Source of the DNA: Cryptomeria japonica
Lineage: Eukaryota > Streptophyta > Pinopsida > Cupressales > Cupressaceae
Direction: 5' to 3'
Assembly: GCF_030272615.1 (NCBI RefSeq)
Contig: NC_081406.1
Location: forward strand, 474,655,400-474,719,399
Length of the DNA stretch: 64,000 bases
The notes under the pieces are model-generated. The model was not told the DNA's origin and searched no databases. It saw only the letters and a list, made by a program, of their open reading frames with translations. Shown here one piece after another: positions 11,234-21,655 of this stretch. Position 1 is the first letter of the stretch. Every line of letters begins with the position of its first letter. The position numbers and the translations under genes were made by a program.

Positions 11234-14200
11234 AATTGTATATTTTATCTATAGGTTAGTCTCTGGTCTCTTAGGGAATTTCCCCTTCTAATTTAAAGAT
11301 AAGTTTACATCACATACTGTTTGGTTTGAGTTGTCTTGCAAAAAGACATTGAAATGCTAGCTAGCATGATACTAGGGTGCCCTAAATTCACCAATTCGGA
11401 GATTCAGTTAGGTATTTGATCCATAATTAGTGTGCATATTCCACTACTTAATTCATCAACATGAATACTATATAACCTTAATGTAATTGATTAGAGAAGT
11501 TGCTGTTCTATGTGTGGAATTATAGAAAAACAGCCCCGATGAAAGCAAATCTAATATTGTAAGTGTTCTTTGTTATGTAACAAAGCATGCAATAACAAGT
11601 AAGAGAGATAAAATAAGAGATAACAGCAATGTGACCTGGATAAACTCAATGTTGGTGAAATCTCCAGAAAAGTGAGTGTGAAACTCCTCAAGCCACTATC
11701 TCAAGAGTTGTGACAAGTCGTATACTGCTTTCTCAAGGACATTAGGGATACCCTTTCCCAGGAAAAGGAATGTCTAAACACCATACAACTCAGTTTGCTC
11801 TCACTCTCTGCCGATCACTCTTATCACTTCAAAAAATCGTAGGCTGAAGCAACTATACCAAGGAAAACTACTTCCAGATGGTTGGAAAATAACCTCTCTT
11901 GGATGCTTATAAAGAAAAGAGAAGCAAGAGGACATTGGAAAGAAACACAAAGGATCCCTATAATGAAAACAAATAATCTGGACTGTTTTTTAGCTTCCCA
12001 AAATGTCCCAGAATATTTCTTTTTGTCCTGTTTGGGACAAGTTCAACAGTGGTTTAAATCGCCTCTGTCAACCATTGAAAAAGAGGACAGGTTAGACTGT
12101 GGTCAAGCCTGTCACCCATACTTGGTTCGTCTGATTTCAGTTTCCAAATCACTTAGTTCATGTCTGTCTCCAGTCATCCATGACAATTAGATCTCTTTAA
12201 CTTCGTTTTAGTTAGTTTCTTACCTAGATGAGTCATTGTAAGAGTGATAAGTACAAGGATGAGTTTCAGAACATTAAATGACTAAGATAGTGAATTACAC
12301 GATTTTTACTGATTGATTTGAAGATCAGTGCCACCCCTAGAATCAGCAGATTCTTGTGGTCAGATTTTCTAGGAGCTAGAAATGATTCCAGTTTTTCATT
12401 TCAACAAATTCAACTTCATGAAATATTTACACCCAGAAAGATACACATATATGCAAGTGTATGTAAGATGTGAGGAAGAACAAAATTTTGAACATATACA
12501 TTGCATAGCACTGCTTATCATGAAAAATCCTCACAACAGAAACTATATAATAAATTGGGCTCACACCATTTCTTTCAGGGATAAGTAATCCAAACCTCCT
12601 TTGAAAATGGAGAAAAGTTAACAAAACGACCAAACATCTTTTTCCATATAAAATACTAGAAGAGTTAGCCTTCTGATATTTACAGCTTGTATAACTTGTA
12701 ATTCTAGAAGTGCTGTACCTGTCTACAACTTTAAAGTAAGTTCAAATAAAAATAGTATTAAAATATTGGGTAAGCATCTGCTTGTAAGATTTTTACCCTG
12801 ATGATGGTTTGAGGAGAGACACTGGAAATGTTGGAAGTTAAACATGCTTTTGGTCACTTCTGCAAACATTTAGTAATGCGATGTATGGCAAACAAACCAT
12901 CTCAAAGAAAATACTTAAAATTTCCCTTTTGCCCTTGTTGTAGACTTAACTCAGTAAATAAACCACTATTTATTTGTCTTGACTGGAAAATGAAAAATTT
13001 GAACAACTCATTTGATTTGTCATTGCTTGTTTTTTGGCCCCTTCGTTCTTTAAGTTCTCTCTCTTTTAATACCAATGGACTCCACTTATTCTTCCAATAC
13101 CTAATAAAAAAATGCTATATATGTATTCTATTGGGCTGCTGAACTGCTAGGATATCTGGAACATTTCCTGCTTCAGAGGAAGCTGCTGGATGCTGACTGT
13201 ATGGTTCATTCTGAGTTGGTAATTTTGATATATAATGTTTCCGTTCATTTTGCTCTATTAAATTTATAAGGACTACTTTCCTTGCCATCTAAAACAATAA
13301 ATTGAAATTTTTTTATGTCCTCAAATGTTGAAAAATGATAAGTTGGACTTAAAGTTATAACATCAACTAGAGTCGGCTAGTTTATAAATGTCTAGCTTCA
13401 CCAATAATAAATGCATTTAAGATGAGTATACTTCATTAAATAAGGGAACAAATAGTAAAAAAAACCAAAGTATGTCCATGACAAAATTATGAAATGACTA
13501 TCCGCATTAAATTATACCTAGACAGATCATATGTGACATGTAGCTCAATAATGTATGGGTGAAATGATCCATCATTTTCTGTCTTTAGTGAGTTTTTTTT
13601 GATTTGAGTCTCATTTATTTTCAGTGCATTAAAAACTATTCAAATGAATTTCTGCCATGTTTTAGACTAGTTATATCATAACTTGAGCGCTTGGGATTTT
13701 GTGGTGCTCACTATTTTTGCCACAGGTAGTAAAGGTTATCTTGGCACACAATCCATTATTAAAATGCCTTCAGAGCTTCCTTGAGTTGACTACGCTCTTG
13801 GTTACAGATTTGAAACTCTTCTAATAGATGCAACATGTCTTCTTGGATGCTCTTGCAACATGTCATCTAATAGTTCAACCTGTCAATTCAGCATGTCTCT
13901 CCATTATATTTTGCACTAAATGTTATATGATGTGTGTGTGTCTGTGTTTGTGTGTGTGCTTTGTGATGATCCTGCATGGATAGAAATTGTGATAAAAAGG
14001 TGGTTTAGAGACATCACCGTGGAAAAATTATTTAAAAGGAATACTACCAAATTTTAGCCAAGCCCTATCATAAGTTTGAGTTCTTATGGCTTTATATTAT
14101 TTGCTGCCTTTGGCACTTGTAGTAAAGGTTAGCTTGGCACACAATTTGCTATGAATGTTTGTCTCCCAAGCTTCCTTTCTTTGAACTATACTTGTGATTA

Positions 14201-14340
14201 TACATTTGTAACAATCCTAATAGTCACATCTTGTCATCTTGATATGCTTAGGGACATTCCTTATATTAGACAAGTTCCACCACTCAATTCAGTCCACTCT
14301 GCATGGGATTTTAAACTAGATACCATATTGTATGTGTGTT
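11234..14340. other. Spacer with a diverged direct repeat and a TG-rich tract
   Basis: No gene recognised. About 13725-13880 and 14112-14245 form a diverged direct repeat about 390 bp apart, sharing for example AGTAAAGGTTA.CTTGGCACACAAT. A (TG)n-like microsatellite lies at 13930-13960. Open frames at 11882-12190 and 12828-13142 have no recognisable domain and I leave them uncalled. Confidence 0.4.
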
Positions 14341-14345
14341 GTAAT

Positions 14346-15110
14346 TGTTGATGAAATAGCTTCGGTTGATATCCTTCGAGACTAACGACATAACTAATTT
14401 GCCTAATTGGCCTATCGGCCTTAGACAAATTAAATCGTTGAATATACAATGATTAAGAAGGCAAACATGATTTGCGTATATCTAAATGTAATCATTCATT
14501 AATATGTCGAGTTATATAAATCCCGTCGACCTTCAGGAGTCGTGATTAATGAACCGGTGTGTAATTAACATAACCAATGCAAAATTATAAATGTATGATT
14601 GGAAGCCGACTTTTGGAGGAGTTGCGATGGTTGAAGGCTCATTCGATCAGGTATACATATGAAGGTTTGTATCCTTCTCCACCGAATACAAACAGCAGAT
14701 AGTCCGTGGATATCGTATAGCACACAGTCCGTGGATATCGTATAGCAGACATTCAGTGGATATAGTATAGCAGACATTCCGTGAATATTGCATAGCAGAT
14801 CGAAGACACATATAATAGTTCGTTGATAGTGTATGGCAGATAGAAGACTATCCACAGCAGGTTCAGCATCAACAAAGGAATTCCTATTCCTTATTGCAGA
14901 TCAGATATTCTTCATATTGAATTATTATTATATATAGCTTCAAGAGTGAAGCAAATTTCTTTGTAATAATCTCTTGACATATTTGAGATAATAAAGTCAT
15001 ATTTAATTGCTGGGTTTTTTTTTCACCTTCAAGAGGAAGGTTTTCCCAGGGTAATAGTTGTGCATTTGTGTGAATTATTGTGTCACCTAATCTGATCATA
15101 AAATTTAACA
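14346..15110 (+). repeat. Copia 5' LTR
   Basis: 765 bp, TG...CA ends. A TATATAAA box lies at 14513-14520 and an AATAAA at 14990-14995, a sensible promoter to polyadenylation order for an LTR. Four tandem copies of a ~25-bp unit (GTGGATATCGTATAGCA core) occupy about 14695-14800. The LTR ends directly at the primer-binding site. Confidence 0.95.
14513..14520 (+). promoter_or_regulatory. TATA box of Copia 5' LTR
   Basis: TATATAAA about 170 bp into the LTR; the same box is kept at 19859-19866 in the 3' LTR. It would set the start of the retrotransposon transcript. Confidence 0.6.
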
Positions 15111-15122
15111 TGGTATCAGAGC
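15111..15122 (+). promoter_or_regulatory. Copia primer-binding site
   Basis: TGGTATCAGAGC immediately after the 5' LTR. This is the standard plant Copia sequence that pairs with the 3' end of initiator methionine tRNA to prime minus-strand DNA synthesis. Confidence 0.9.
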
Positions 15123-15212
15123 CACGGTGAAAGAAGATCATGATCAGATTCTTTATAACTTCTAAGCATTCTCTCCTCTCTCCCCATCGAGTTGTACCTC
15201 TAAGTCTCGAAA

Positions 15213-15989
15213 ATGGTGAACGGTCTTAGAGTCGAAGATAGGCTTGAAGGCGCATCTAACTTCACCTCATGGAAGTTTAGAGTGCTTATTGCAGTTGAAG
15301 AAAATGATCTTCAATTCATAGAGGAGAGGGATTTATCTGAACTTGAAGATCATGAGGAGAAAATGCAATTCAAGAAGAATGGAATCAAGGCGAAGAAGAT
15401 ATTAATCGACTTCGTGAGGGATCACCTGGTGCCTCTCATCTCCAAGATGACAACTGCAAGAGATATGTTCAAGACCTTGGAGGGTTTATATGAGATTAAC
15501 AACATAAGTAGGGCTCTTGCCTTGAGGCAGAAACTCCACCAAGTGAAGATAGCAAAACGAGATTCAGTCATCACCTACTTCATGAAAATTTCAGAATTGA
15601 GAGATCAGCTATGCTCAATTGGGGATCAAGTGATAGATAAAGACCTGGTTATGCTAGCCTTGAATGGTTTGCCTCATTCATGGGAGCCATTTATCCAAAG
15701 CATAAGCGGAAGGTCAAAATTACCTAAGTTTGATTGACTTCGTGCAGATTGTATTCAAGAAGAATCAAGATTGACTACCAGAGGAATCGTCAAGAGTTCT
15801 CAAAATGAAGATACACATGTTCTTGCCACTCAATCTACCAAGAAACGAAAGTATTGGAAGAAGGGCAACTTCAAAAGGAATAGAGATTTCAAATCAGATT
15901 CTGCACCTGATTCTAGGAAGAGGAAGAAAGATCTCTCTCGCATCTAGTGTTTTAGGTGTGACAAGTTTGGTCACTTTGCAAAGGATTGT
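15213..15989 (+). pseudogene. Copia gag with zinc knuckle
   Basis: Starts MVNGLRVEDRLEGASNFTSW, a typical plant Copia capsid start, followed by the UBN2-type core (LYEINNISRALALRQKLHQV). The frame meets a TGA at 15735 and a TAG at 15945, but the same frame then gives the zinc knuckle CFRCDKFGHFAKDC (CX2CX4HX4C) at 15948-15989. Without the stops it would run on into protease. Capsid/nucleocapsid would package the element RNA in cytoplasmic particles. The copy is inactive. Confidence 0.85.
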
Positions 15990-16262
15990 TTGACAAGACC
16001 TAATCATCAAGGAGCAAACTTCAATGAAGTCTCATCTCAGAAGGAGAATGAAGATAACTCCAGTGGTTTTCTTTTCATATCAACATTATCAAGCAATTTT
16101 CCTACAAACAGTGATACATGGTTAATTGATAGTGGAGCCTCTCGACATATCACCGGTCACCGAGAGCACCTTTCTGATCTAGTGGAGAAAGAGTCACATC
16201 TTCAAGTCATTATTGGGATGATGCTCGCGATGTTGTCAAAGGAGTTGGTGCTACATCTCTAA
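15990..16262 (+). pseudogene. Copia aspartic protease
   Basis: In the same frame as gag. WLIDSGASRHITG at about 16119-16157 contains the D-S-G-A catalytic motif. A 1-nt deletion near 16215 shifts the frame; the continuation (GDARDVVKGVG-like, then LSDVLF and NLVSISALEDKGY) is readable in the next frame up to a TGA at 16399. The enzyme would cut the polyprotein; here it is broken. Confidence 0.85.
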
Positions 16263-16429
16263 AACTTGAATCTGGAGTTTCTCTACACCTAAGTGATGTA
16301 TTGTTCATACTAGGGATCAAGAGGAACCTTGTGTCTATTTCAGCTTTGGAGGATAAGGGATATCAAATTGCATTTTCTGAAGGAAGAGTTCTTGCTTGAC
16401 CTAAGAACTCCAACATCAAGACTGCTCGT

Positions 16430-16856
16430 GTGATCGGAAATCGACATGAGAGTTTATACAAACTCTCCACTCTCCCAGTTCAAGCTCTTATTCATGATTC
16501 TTCCTGTTCCAGCGAACTTTGGCACAAAAGACTTGGACATCTTCACTTCAAGGCACTTCCATCTTTGGAAAAGATGGTAAAAGATATTCCTAAACTTATT
16601 CATATAAATGATGGTACTTGTAAAGGTTGTGCTATGGGTAAAAATGTTAAAAGTCCTTTTCATAGCAGTGAAAGTAGGTCTAAAGAAATACTAGATCTTG
16701 TACATTCAGATTTATGTGGTCCAATGTCAACTCCATCCCTAAGTGGATGTTTGTACTATGTAACTTTTATAGACGACTACTCTAGGAAGCCTTGGATTTA
16801 TTTCTTAAGGTCTAAAGAGTTTGATAAAGTCCTAGGTAAGTTTAAAGAGTTTAAAG
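16430..16856 (+). pseudogene. Copia integrase, N-terminal half
   Basis: Contains the pre-integrase/HHCC zinc region (LWHKRLGHLHF ... CKGCAMGK) and the start of the catalytic core with the first acidic residue in VHSDLCGPM, then YYVTFIDDYSRKPWIYFLRSK. The coding sequence stops abruptly at 16856, at the target duplication of the hAT element that follows, and resumes at 17709. Confidence 0.88.
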
Positions 16857-17716
16857 CAAAGTTCCCAGACTCGGACTCGGCTCTGACTTGGCAAGGCTGA
16901 CTCGGCTTGTGACTCGGCTTGGACTTGGCAATGACTCGGCAAAATAAGAAAACCCTTGAAATTTAGAGATTTTTAATGATCAAGATTATTAATTTGTTAT
17001 ATGATTTACTTCCCATAGATTGCATGAGACTCTTCTCCATTATTCTGCTAATCCTTACAAGATAGAAGATTTACTATGCCAAGGGCGCATGACACAGTCT
17101 ACATGCGGCTCCCTCAAGGTTTGCTACCCGTCTTGGGACATTTTCGCCATGTGACCGATTTACTCTGCCTTTCCCCCACACACTCCCTATCTTCGCAAGT
17201 ACTAAAGAAAGACGAAGAATCGGATCACTGTAATCTATAGGTTAAGAATTGAATTTAATATGACATTACCCGAATTACATTGTCAATTATCACCTAGTCC
17301 AATATGTGGATTGTCCACATTTTATTGTTATCATTACAGTAGTAATATATTGCTAATGTATTACTATATTATCAATATATTATATCAGATTATATTAACC
17401 TTATGAACTTCAGATTTTATTTACATTATTATGTTATTTATCATCTTTATACTATATTAATAGTATTATTATGTATTAACATAATTGATTATGTTAATAA
17501 CATTAAACTGTATTGACATTAATTGTATTAATAATATTATTATATTAATCATATTAATTTATACCTGCCGGGTCATGACCCTCAGACTCGGCAAGTCAGG
17601 CGAGTCATGCCCCTTGACCTGTCTGAGCCCGGGTTAGGGTCACCGTGACCCGATAGGGGTCACCCGGCCCGTTGACTCGCATGACTCGCCGCGAGTCATG
17701 GAACTCTGGTTTAAAG
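16849..17716. mobile_element. Non-autonomous hAT element inside Copia integrase
   Basis: Element 16857-17708 (852 bp) flanked by perfect 8-bp repeats GTTTAAAG (16849-16856, 17709-17716). Ends are imperfect inverted repeats, CAAAGTTCCCAGACTCGG at the left and CAGAGTTCCATGACTCGC read inward from the right. Both ends carry GACTCGGC-type subterminal motifs; the right one also has many GGGTCAC/GTGACCC motifs. The middle (about 17330-17570) is almost pure A+T with TAATATTA-like repeats. No transposase frame. The Copia frame is continuous across the insertion apart from the duplication, which fixes the order of events. Confidence 0.93.
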
Positions 17717-18534
17717 CTCTTGTAGAAAGCTTGTCTGGAAAGAAAATTAAAATTTTAAGGTCTGATAATGGAGGTGAGTACACCTCGGGTAGCTTTCGTG
17801 ATTTCTGTATTTAGGCAAGGATCAAGAGGGAGTTCTGTGTTCCTTACAATCCCCAACAAAATGGGGCTGCTGAAAGGAAGAACAAATCCATAGTTGAAGC
17901 CGCAAAAGCTATGATTCATGATCAAGACCTTCAGATTTTCCTATGGGTAGAAGCCTCTAGAACAACAGTGTATGTTCAGAATAGATGTCCACATCGGATA
18001 TTACAAAATATGACTTCTGAAGAAGTCTTTTCAGGTATCAAGCGTGATATTAGCCACCTAAGAATATTTGGTTGTCTTGTGTATGTTCATATTCCCAAGG
18101 ACAAGAGAACCAAGTTGGAGCCTTCTGGCAAGAGAGGAATATTTGTGGGCTACAGTGAAACCTCCAAAGCCTATCGTATTTACATTCCTAGTCAGAAACA
18201 AATAGAAGTTAGCAGGGATGTCACATTTGAGGAAGATGTTGCATTCAGGAAATCAAAGGGCTCATGCACAGAGATAGATGATAAGACTCCTCAAGACATG
18301 GATGTTGATCTTGCTCCTGAGATTCAGAGGGAGACTACAAAACCTGATATGAGTAATGACCCAATTGAACCTTTGGATCCCACTGATGGGCCTAGAGATA
18401 TTGTTGTGTCTCGAAAGAGACCTCTTTGGGTGCAAAACACTATGCAGGAAGCAGAACAATTTGCTGCTCCTAGAGGCACATTCAAGGAAAGCAAAAGACC
18501 ACAAATTTTCTGGTTATGTTGTATTAATGTGTAA
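17709..18534 (+). pseudogene. Copia integrase, C-terminal half and linker
   Basis: Continues the catalytic core with ILRSDNGGEY (second Asp) and NGAAERKNKSIVE (third acidic residue, Glu). Then comes the conserved LRIFGCLVYVHIPKDKR...GIFVGYSETSKAYRIY block of the Copia C-terminal region. A TAG interrupts it at 17812-17814, and the frame is lost near 18485 just before reverse transcriptase. It would join cDNA to host DNA if intact. Confidence 0.88.
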
Positions 18535-19037
18535 TCTTATTGAGTCTGAATCTTCTAGTGTAGAGGAAGCTACAAAACAACAAGTTTGGAAAGATGCAAT
18601 GGATGAGGAGTATCAATCCATTCTCAAGAACAATGTGTGGGATATTGTGCCTAGATCAAAAGGGAAGTCTGTTGTATCTTCCAAGTGGTTGTACAAGATA
18701 AAACATACAACTGATGGCAGCATTGAAAAGTACAAGGCTAGATTTGTGGCTCATGGCTTCTCTCAACAAGAGGGAATAGACTACGAAGAAACATTTGCTA
18801 CTGTTGCTCGCTATACTTCCATTAGAACCATCATTGCCATTGCAGCAACTAAGGGATGGAAGTTGCATCAGATGGATGTGAAGACTGCCTTTCTCAATGG
18901 TGTGATTGAAGAAGAAGTCTACATCGAGCAACTTGAGGGGTTCGTGATTCATGGGAAAGTCTCATGTGTGTAAATTGAAGAAAGCCCTGTATGGTCTTAA
19001 ACAGGGTCCTCGGGCTTGGTATGAAAGAATTGATAGA
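18535..19037 (+). pseudogene. Copia reverse transcriptase, truncated
   Basis: Shows [50 protein letters not shown] and the Asp-bearing [10 protein letters not shown] motif. After a frameshift near 18955 it continues [20 protein letters not shown]. There it stops: the YVDD catalytic motif, thumb and most of RNase H are missing. The next residues belong to the extreme C-terminus of RNase H. A deletion of roughly 1-1.4 kb (my estimate from family length) has its junction near 19038. Confidence 0.88.
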
Positions 19038-19241
19038 ACGAAGCATGTAGAGATTCAATACCACTATATCAAAGATATGGTACAAAGGAATGCTGTTCAG
19101 TTGAGATACATTTGTATTGAAGAACAGACGACTGACATTTTCAACAAGCCTCTTGCGAAAGTGAAATTTGTGCATTTTCGAGACAAGCTTGGAATTGTGG
19201 AAAATGAAGCTCTTGCTGAGAGGGAGTCTCAGCATCAGTAA
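19038..19241 (+). pseudogene. Copia RNase H C-terminal tail
   Basis: TKHVEIQYHYIKDMVQ...IEEQTTDIFNKPLAKVKFVHFRDKLGI is the conserved end of Copia polyproteins, fused in frame to the reverse-transcriptase fragment by the deletion. It ends at a TAA at 19239-19241. Confidence 0.85.
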
Positions 19242-19261
19242 TTACTTGATATGCATTATAA

Positions 19262-19590
19262 TGCATTCTTCTCTGTGAGAGAAGTTTGAGATACAAGCCC
19301 TTGTCATGCATTCTTCTCTGTGAGAGAAGTTTGAGGTATCAACCCTTGTTATGCATCCTTCTCTTTGAGAGAAGCTTGAGGTATCAGCCCTTGTTATGCA
19401 TCCTTCTTTGTGAGAGAAGTTTGAGGTATCAACCCTTGTTGAGCATTCTTCTCTGTGAGAGAAGTTTGAGGTATCAGCCCTTGTCGTGCATATTTCTTTG
19501 TGAGAGAAGTTTGAGGTTCCAACCCTTGTTCCACCCTCTGTGAGTAGGCATGGTGGGTCCACCCTCTACGAGTAGGTATGGTGGATGTCA
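19262..19590 (+). repeat. Tandem 45-bp repeats between pol and 3' LTR
   Basis: About six copies of a ~45-bp unit (core TTCTCTGTGAGAGAAG) run from 19262 to about 19533, followed by two copies of a ~28-bp unit (CCACCCTCTGTGAGTAGG-like). Each 45-bp unit contains the self-complementary TTCTCTNTGAGAGAA, so the RNA could form a row of small hairpins. An open minus-strand frame here merely reads the repeat. Confidence 0.85.
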
Positions 19591-19680
19591 TGATCTTGCA
19601 CTTGTGCATATTTACTCTTTGAGAGTAGTCATGGTGAATGTCAGTATGTGACTCAGTAATCAAGAAGGATTCCTCCCTAG

Positions 19681-19691
19681 CTAAGAGGGAG
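19681..19691 (+). promoter_or_regulatory. Copia polypurine tract
   Basis: CTAAGAGGGAG directly before the 3' LTR; the usual plant Copia plus-strand primer tract. Confidence 0.85.
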
Positions 19692-20457
19692 TGTTGATGA
19701 AATAGCTTCGGTTGATATCCTTCAAGACTAACGACATAACTAATTTGCCTAATTTGCCTATCGGCCTTAGACAAATTAAATCGTTGAATAAACAATGATT
19801 AAGAAAGCAAATATGATTTGCATATATCTAAATGTAATCATTCATTAATATGTCGAGTTATATAAATCCCGTCAACCTTCAGGAGTCGTGATTAATGAAC
19901 CGGTGTGTAATTAACATAACCAATACAAAATTATAAACGTGTGATTGGAAGCCGACTTTTGGAGGAGTTGCGATGGTTGAAGGCTCATTCGATCGGGTAT
20001 ACATATGAAGGTTTGTATCCTTCTCCACCGAATACACACATCAGATAGTCCATGGATGTCGTATAGCACACAGTCCGTGGATATCGTATAGCAGACATTC
20101 AGTGGATATAGTATAGCAGACATTCCGTGAATATTGCATAGCAGATCGAAGACACATATAATAGTTCGTTGATAGTGTATGGCAGATAGAAGACTATCTA
20201 CAGCAGGTTGAGCATCAACAAAGTAATTCCTATTCCTTATTGCAGATCAGATATTCTTCATATTGAATTATTATTATATATAGCTTCAAGAGTGAAGCAA
20301 ATTTCTTTATAATAATCTCTTGACATATTTGAGATAATAAAGTCATATTTAATTGCTGGTTTTGTTTTTTCACCTTCAAGAGGAAGGTTTTCCTAGGGTA
20401 ATAGTTGTGCATTTGTGTGAATTATTGTGTCACCTAATCTGATCATAAAATTTAACA
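19692..20457 (+). repeat. Copia 3' LTR
   Basis: 766 bp, nearly identical to 14346-15110, with the same TATA box (19859-19866) and 25-bp tandem repeats (about 20045-20145). It ends TTTAACA followed by the GTAAT target duplication. Confidence 0.95.
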
Positions 20458-20462
20458 GTAAT

Positions 20463-21364
20463 GATCCCACATGCATAACAATTGTGAGGAGTTGGTTAAT
20501 GAGGCATTGTTTCAACCAAAAAACTTGTCAATCTAGGAGTTGGTCTAGGAATGCAAGTCAGAGGGTTAATGTGTTAGCATACTCCTGCTCTCTAGTACAA
20601 ACCTTCATGACAGTTTCACTGTCATGCCTTGTTTGTCCTATCTAGCTTGTGGTTGTTCTTTGTGTGATGTTTGTATTTTTACAAATTGTATCATATGTAT
20701 CATATAGCCGATATTGGAATTTTGTTCCCCATTAATGCTCTTCTTCCTCCCTTCTTGTACCTAGGTGGCATGAGTTGTTTGATGCCCTTAACAACTCCTT
20801 TAAGACTTTTTTGGTGTACTATTCTTACTAGGAAAATCTCTATTCAGACATTGATCCCTAAACCCAAGTCCTTTATGATGGTTCTCTATGTGACATTTTT
20901 GATGAGTGTTTTAAAGTCTCATCCCCTTCATGTATTGTATCCATCCCAATACATAAGGAAACTTGAGGAAACATTGGTTCAGATTATCAATATTAGTATG
21001 CCTTTCCTTTTGTTTCTCTTGTAAGATTGATTGAATGAAGTTGTTTGATTGGGTTTTTCCCTATCTCTTGGCCTCATCACATCATACATCCCATTCATTA
21101 GTTAAGGGATAGTTTAAACCTGAATAATTACTAGATGGTTATAATTTGGCACACATTAGCCTAAATTTGTGCTATGATGTTAGATATATGAGATTTTCTT
21201 AAACACTTGGAGAATAGTAATGTCAAAGCAAGGGGGCATACAAAGATTTAGGAGAGACTTCTAGACTATTAGACATCGCTAACAATTTTGATGTCATGCC
21301 TTGTCGGCTCTTTCTAGCTTGTGCTCATTGCTTGTTTAGTATAGTGGTCTTCTCTCCTAACTGA
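20463..21364. other. Spacer, possible old LTR fragment
   Basis: No gene recognised. About 21045-21260 reappears in diverged form at 21995-22215 (shared CTCATCACATCAT.CATCC and CTTGGAG.GTAGTA-like blocks). With the primer-site-like sequence at 21445 between them, the two may be remains of an LTR pair. Confidence 0.35.
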
Positions 21365-21440
21365 AGAAAACACACACACACACATGTATACTGATTCACC
21401 CCCCCTCTCAGTATAAGTGTGTGTGTGTGTGTGTTTTCTT
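21365..21440. repeat. (AC)n/(GT)n inverted repeat, long hairpin
   Basis: GAAAACACACAC...TGTATACTGA is followed after a C-rich loop (CACCCCCCC) by TCAGTATAAGTGTGTG...GTTTTC. The stem is about 30 bp. It lies immediately before a Copia-like primer-binding site, so it probably marks the old LTR end. Confidence 0.75.
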
Positions 21441-21444
21441 CAAT

Positions 21445-21655
21445 TGGTATCAAAGCGGGTTCCTTTGAAAAACCGCTTGAAGGATCAATCTTAAGAACAT
21501 GCATGGGGAGCCAAGAAGGGTTTTCTTCAAGCCGAGCTCCATTGTTTGATGGAAACAACTATGTTTTCATATATATTTTCTTCAAGGGGGGCTTGCCCCA
21601 AAAATTTAATACTTCAATCAATTTTTCTGCTCTAGGATGTAATGATGTCTGCTAA
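21445..21655 (+). pseudogene. Copia leader and gag start, fragment
   Basis: TGGTATCAAAGC at 21445-21456 matches the Copia primer-binding site with one change. About 46 bases later an ATG at 21503 opens MGSQEGFSSSRAPLFDGNNY, the familiar start of many plant Copia gag proteins (LFDGxNY). Similarity ends at about 21570 and I find no later pol domains. It is a relic of a second Copia lineage, distinct from that at 14346. Confidence 0.7.

Larger units (their letters stand above)
14341..20462 (+). mobile_element. Copia LTR retrotransposon, nested and defective
   Basis: Element 14346-20457 with 5-bp target duplications GTAAT (14341-14345 and 20458-20462). LTRs are 14346-15110 and 19692-20457, starting TGTTGATG and ending TTTAACA. 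A methionine-initiator-type primer site follows the left LTR and a purine tract precedes the right one. Internal order is gag, protease, integrase, reverse transcriptase, RNase H, which defines Copia. It is disabled by stops, several frameshifts, a large pol deletion near 19038 and a hAT insertion at 16857-17708. By eye the LTRs differ at about 22 of 765 positions (roughly 3%). Confidence 0.95.

Noticed and set aside
16857-17000. GACTCGG-rich stretch taken as satellite DNA
   Set aside because: The 8-bp target duplication and terminal inverted repeats show it is the end of a hAT element.
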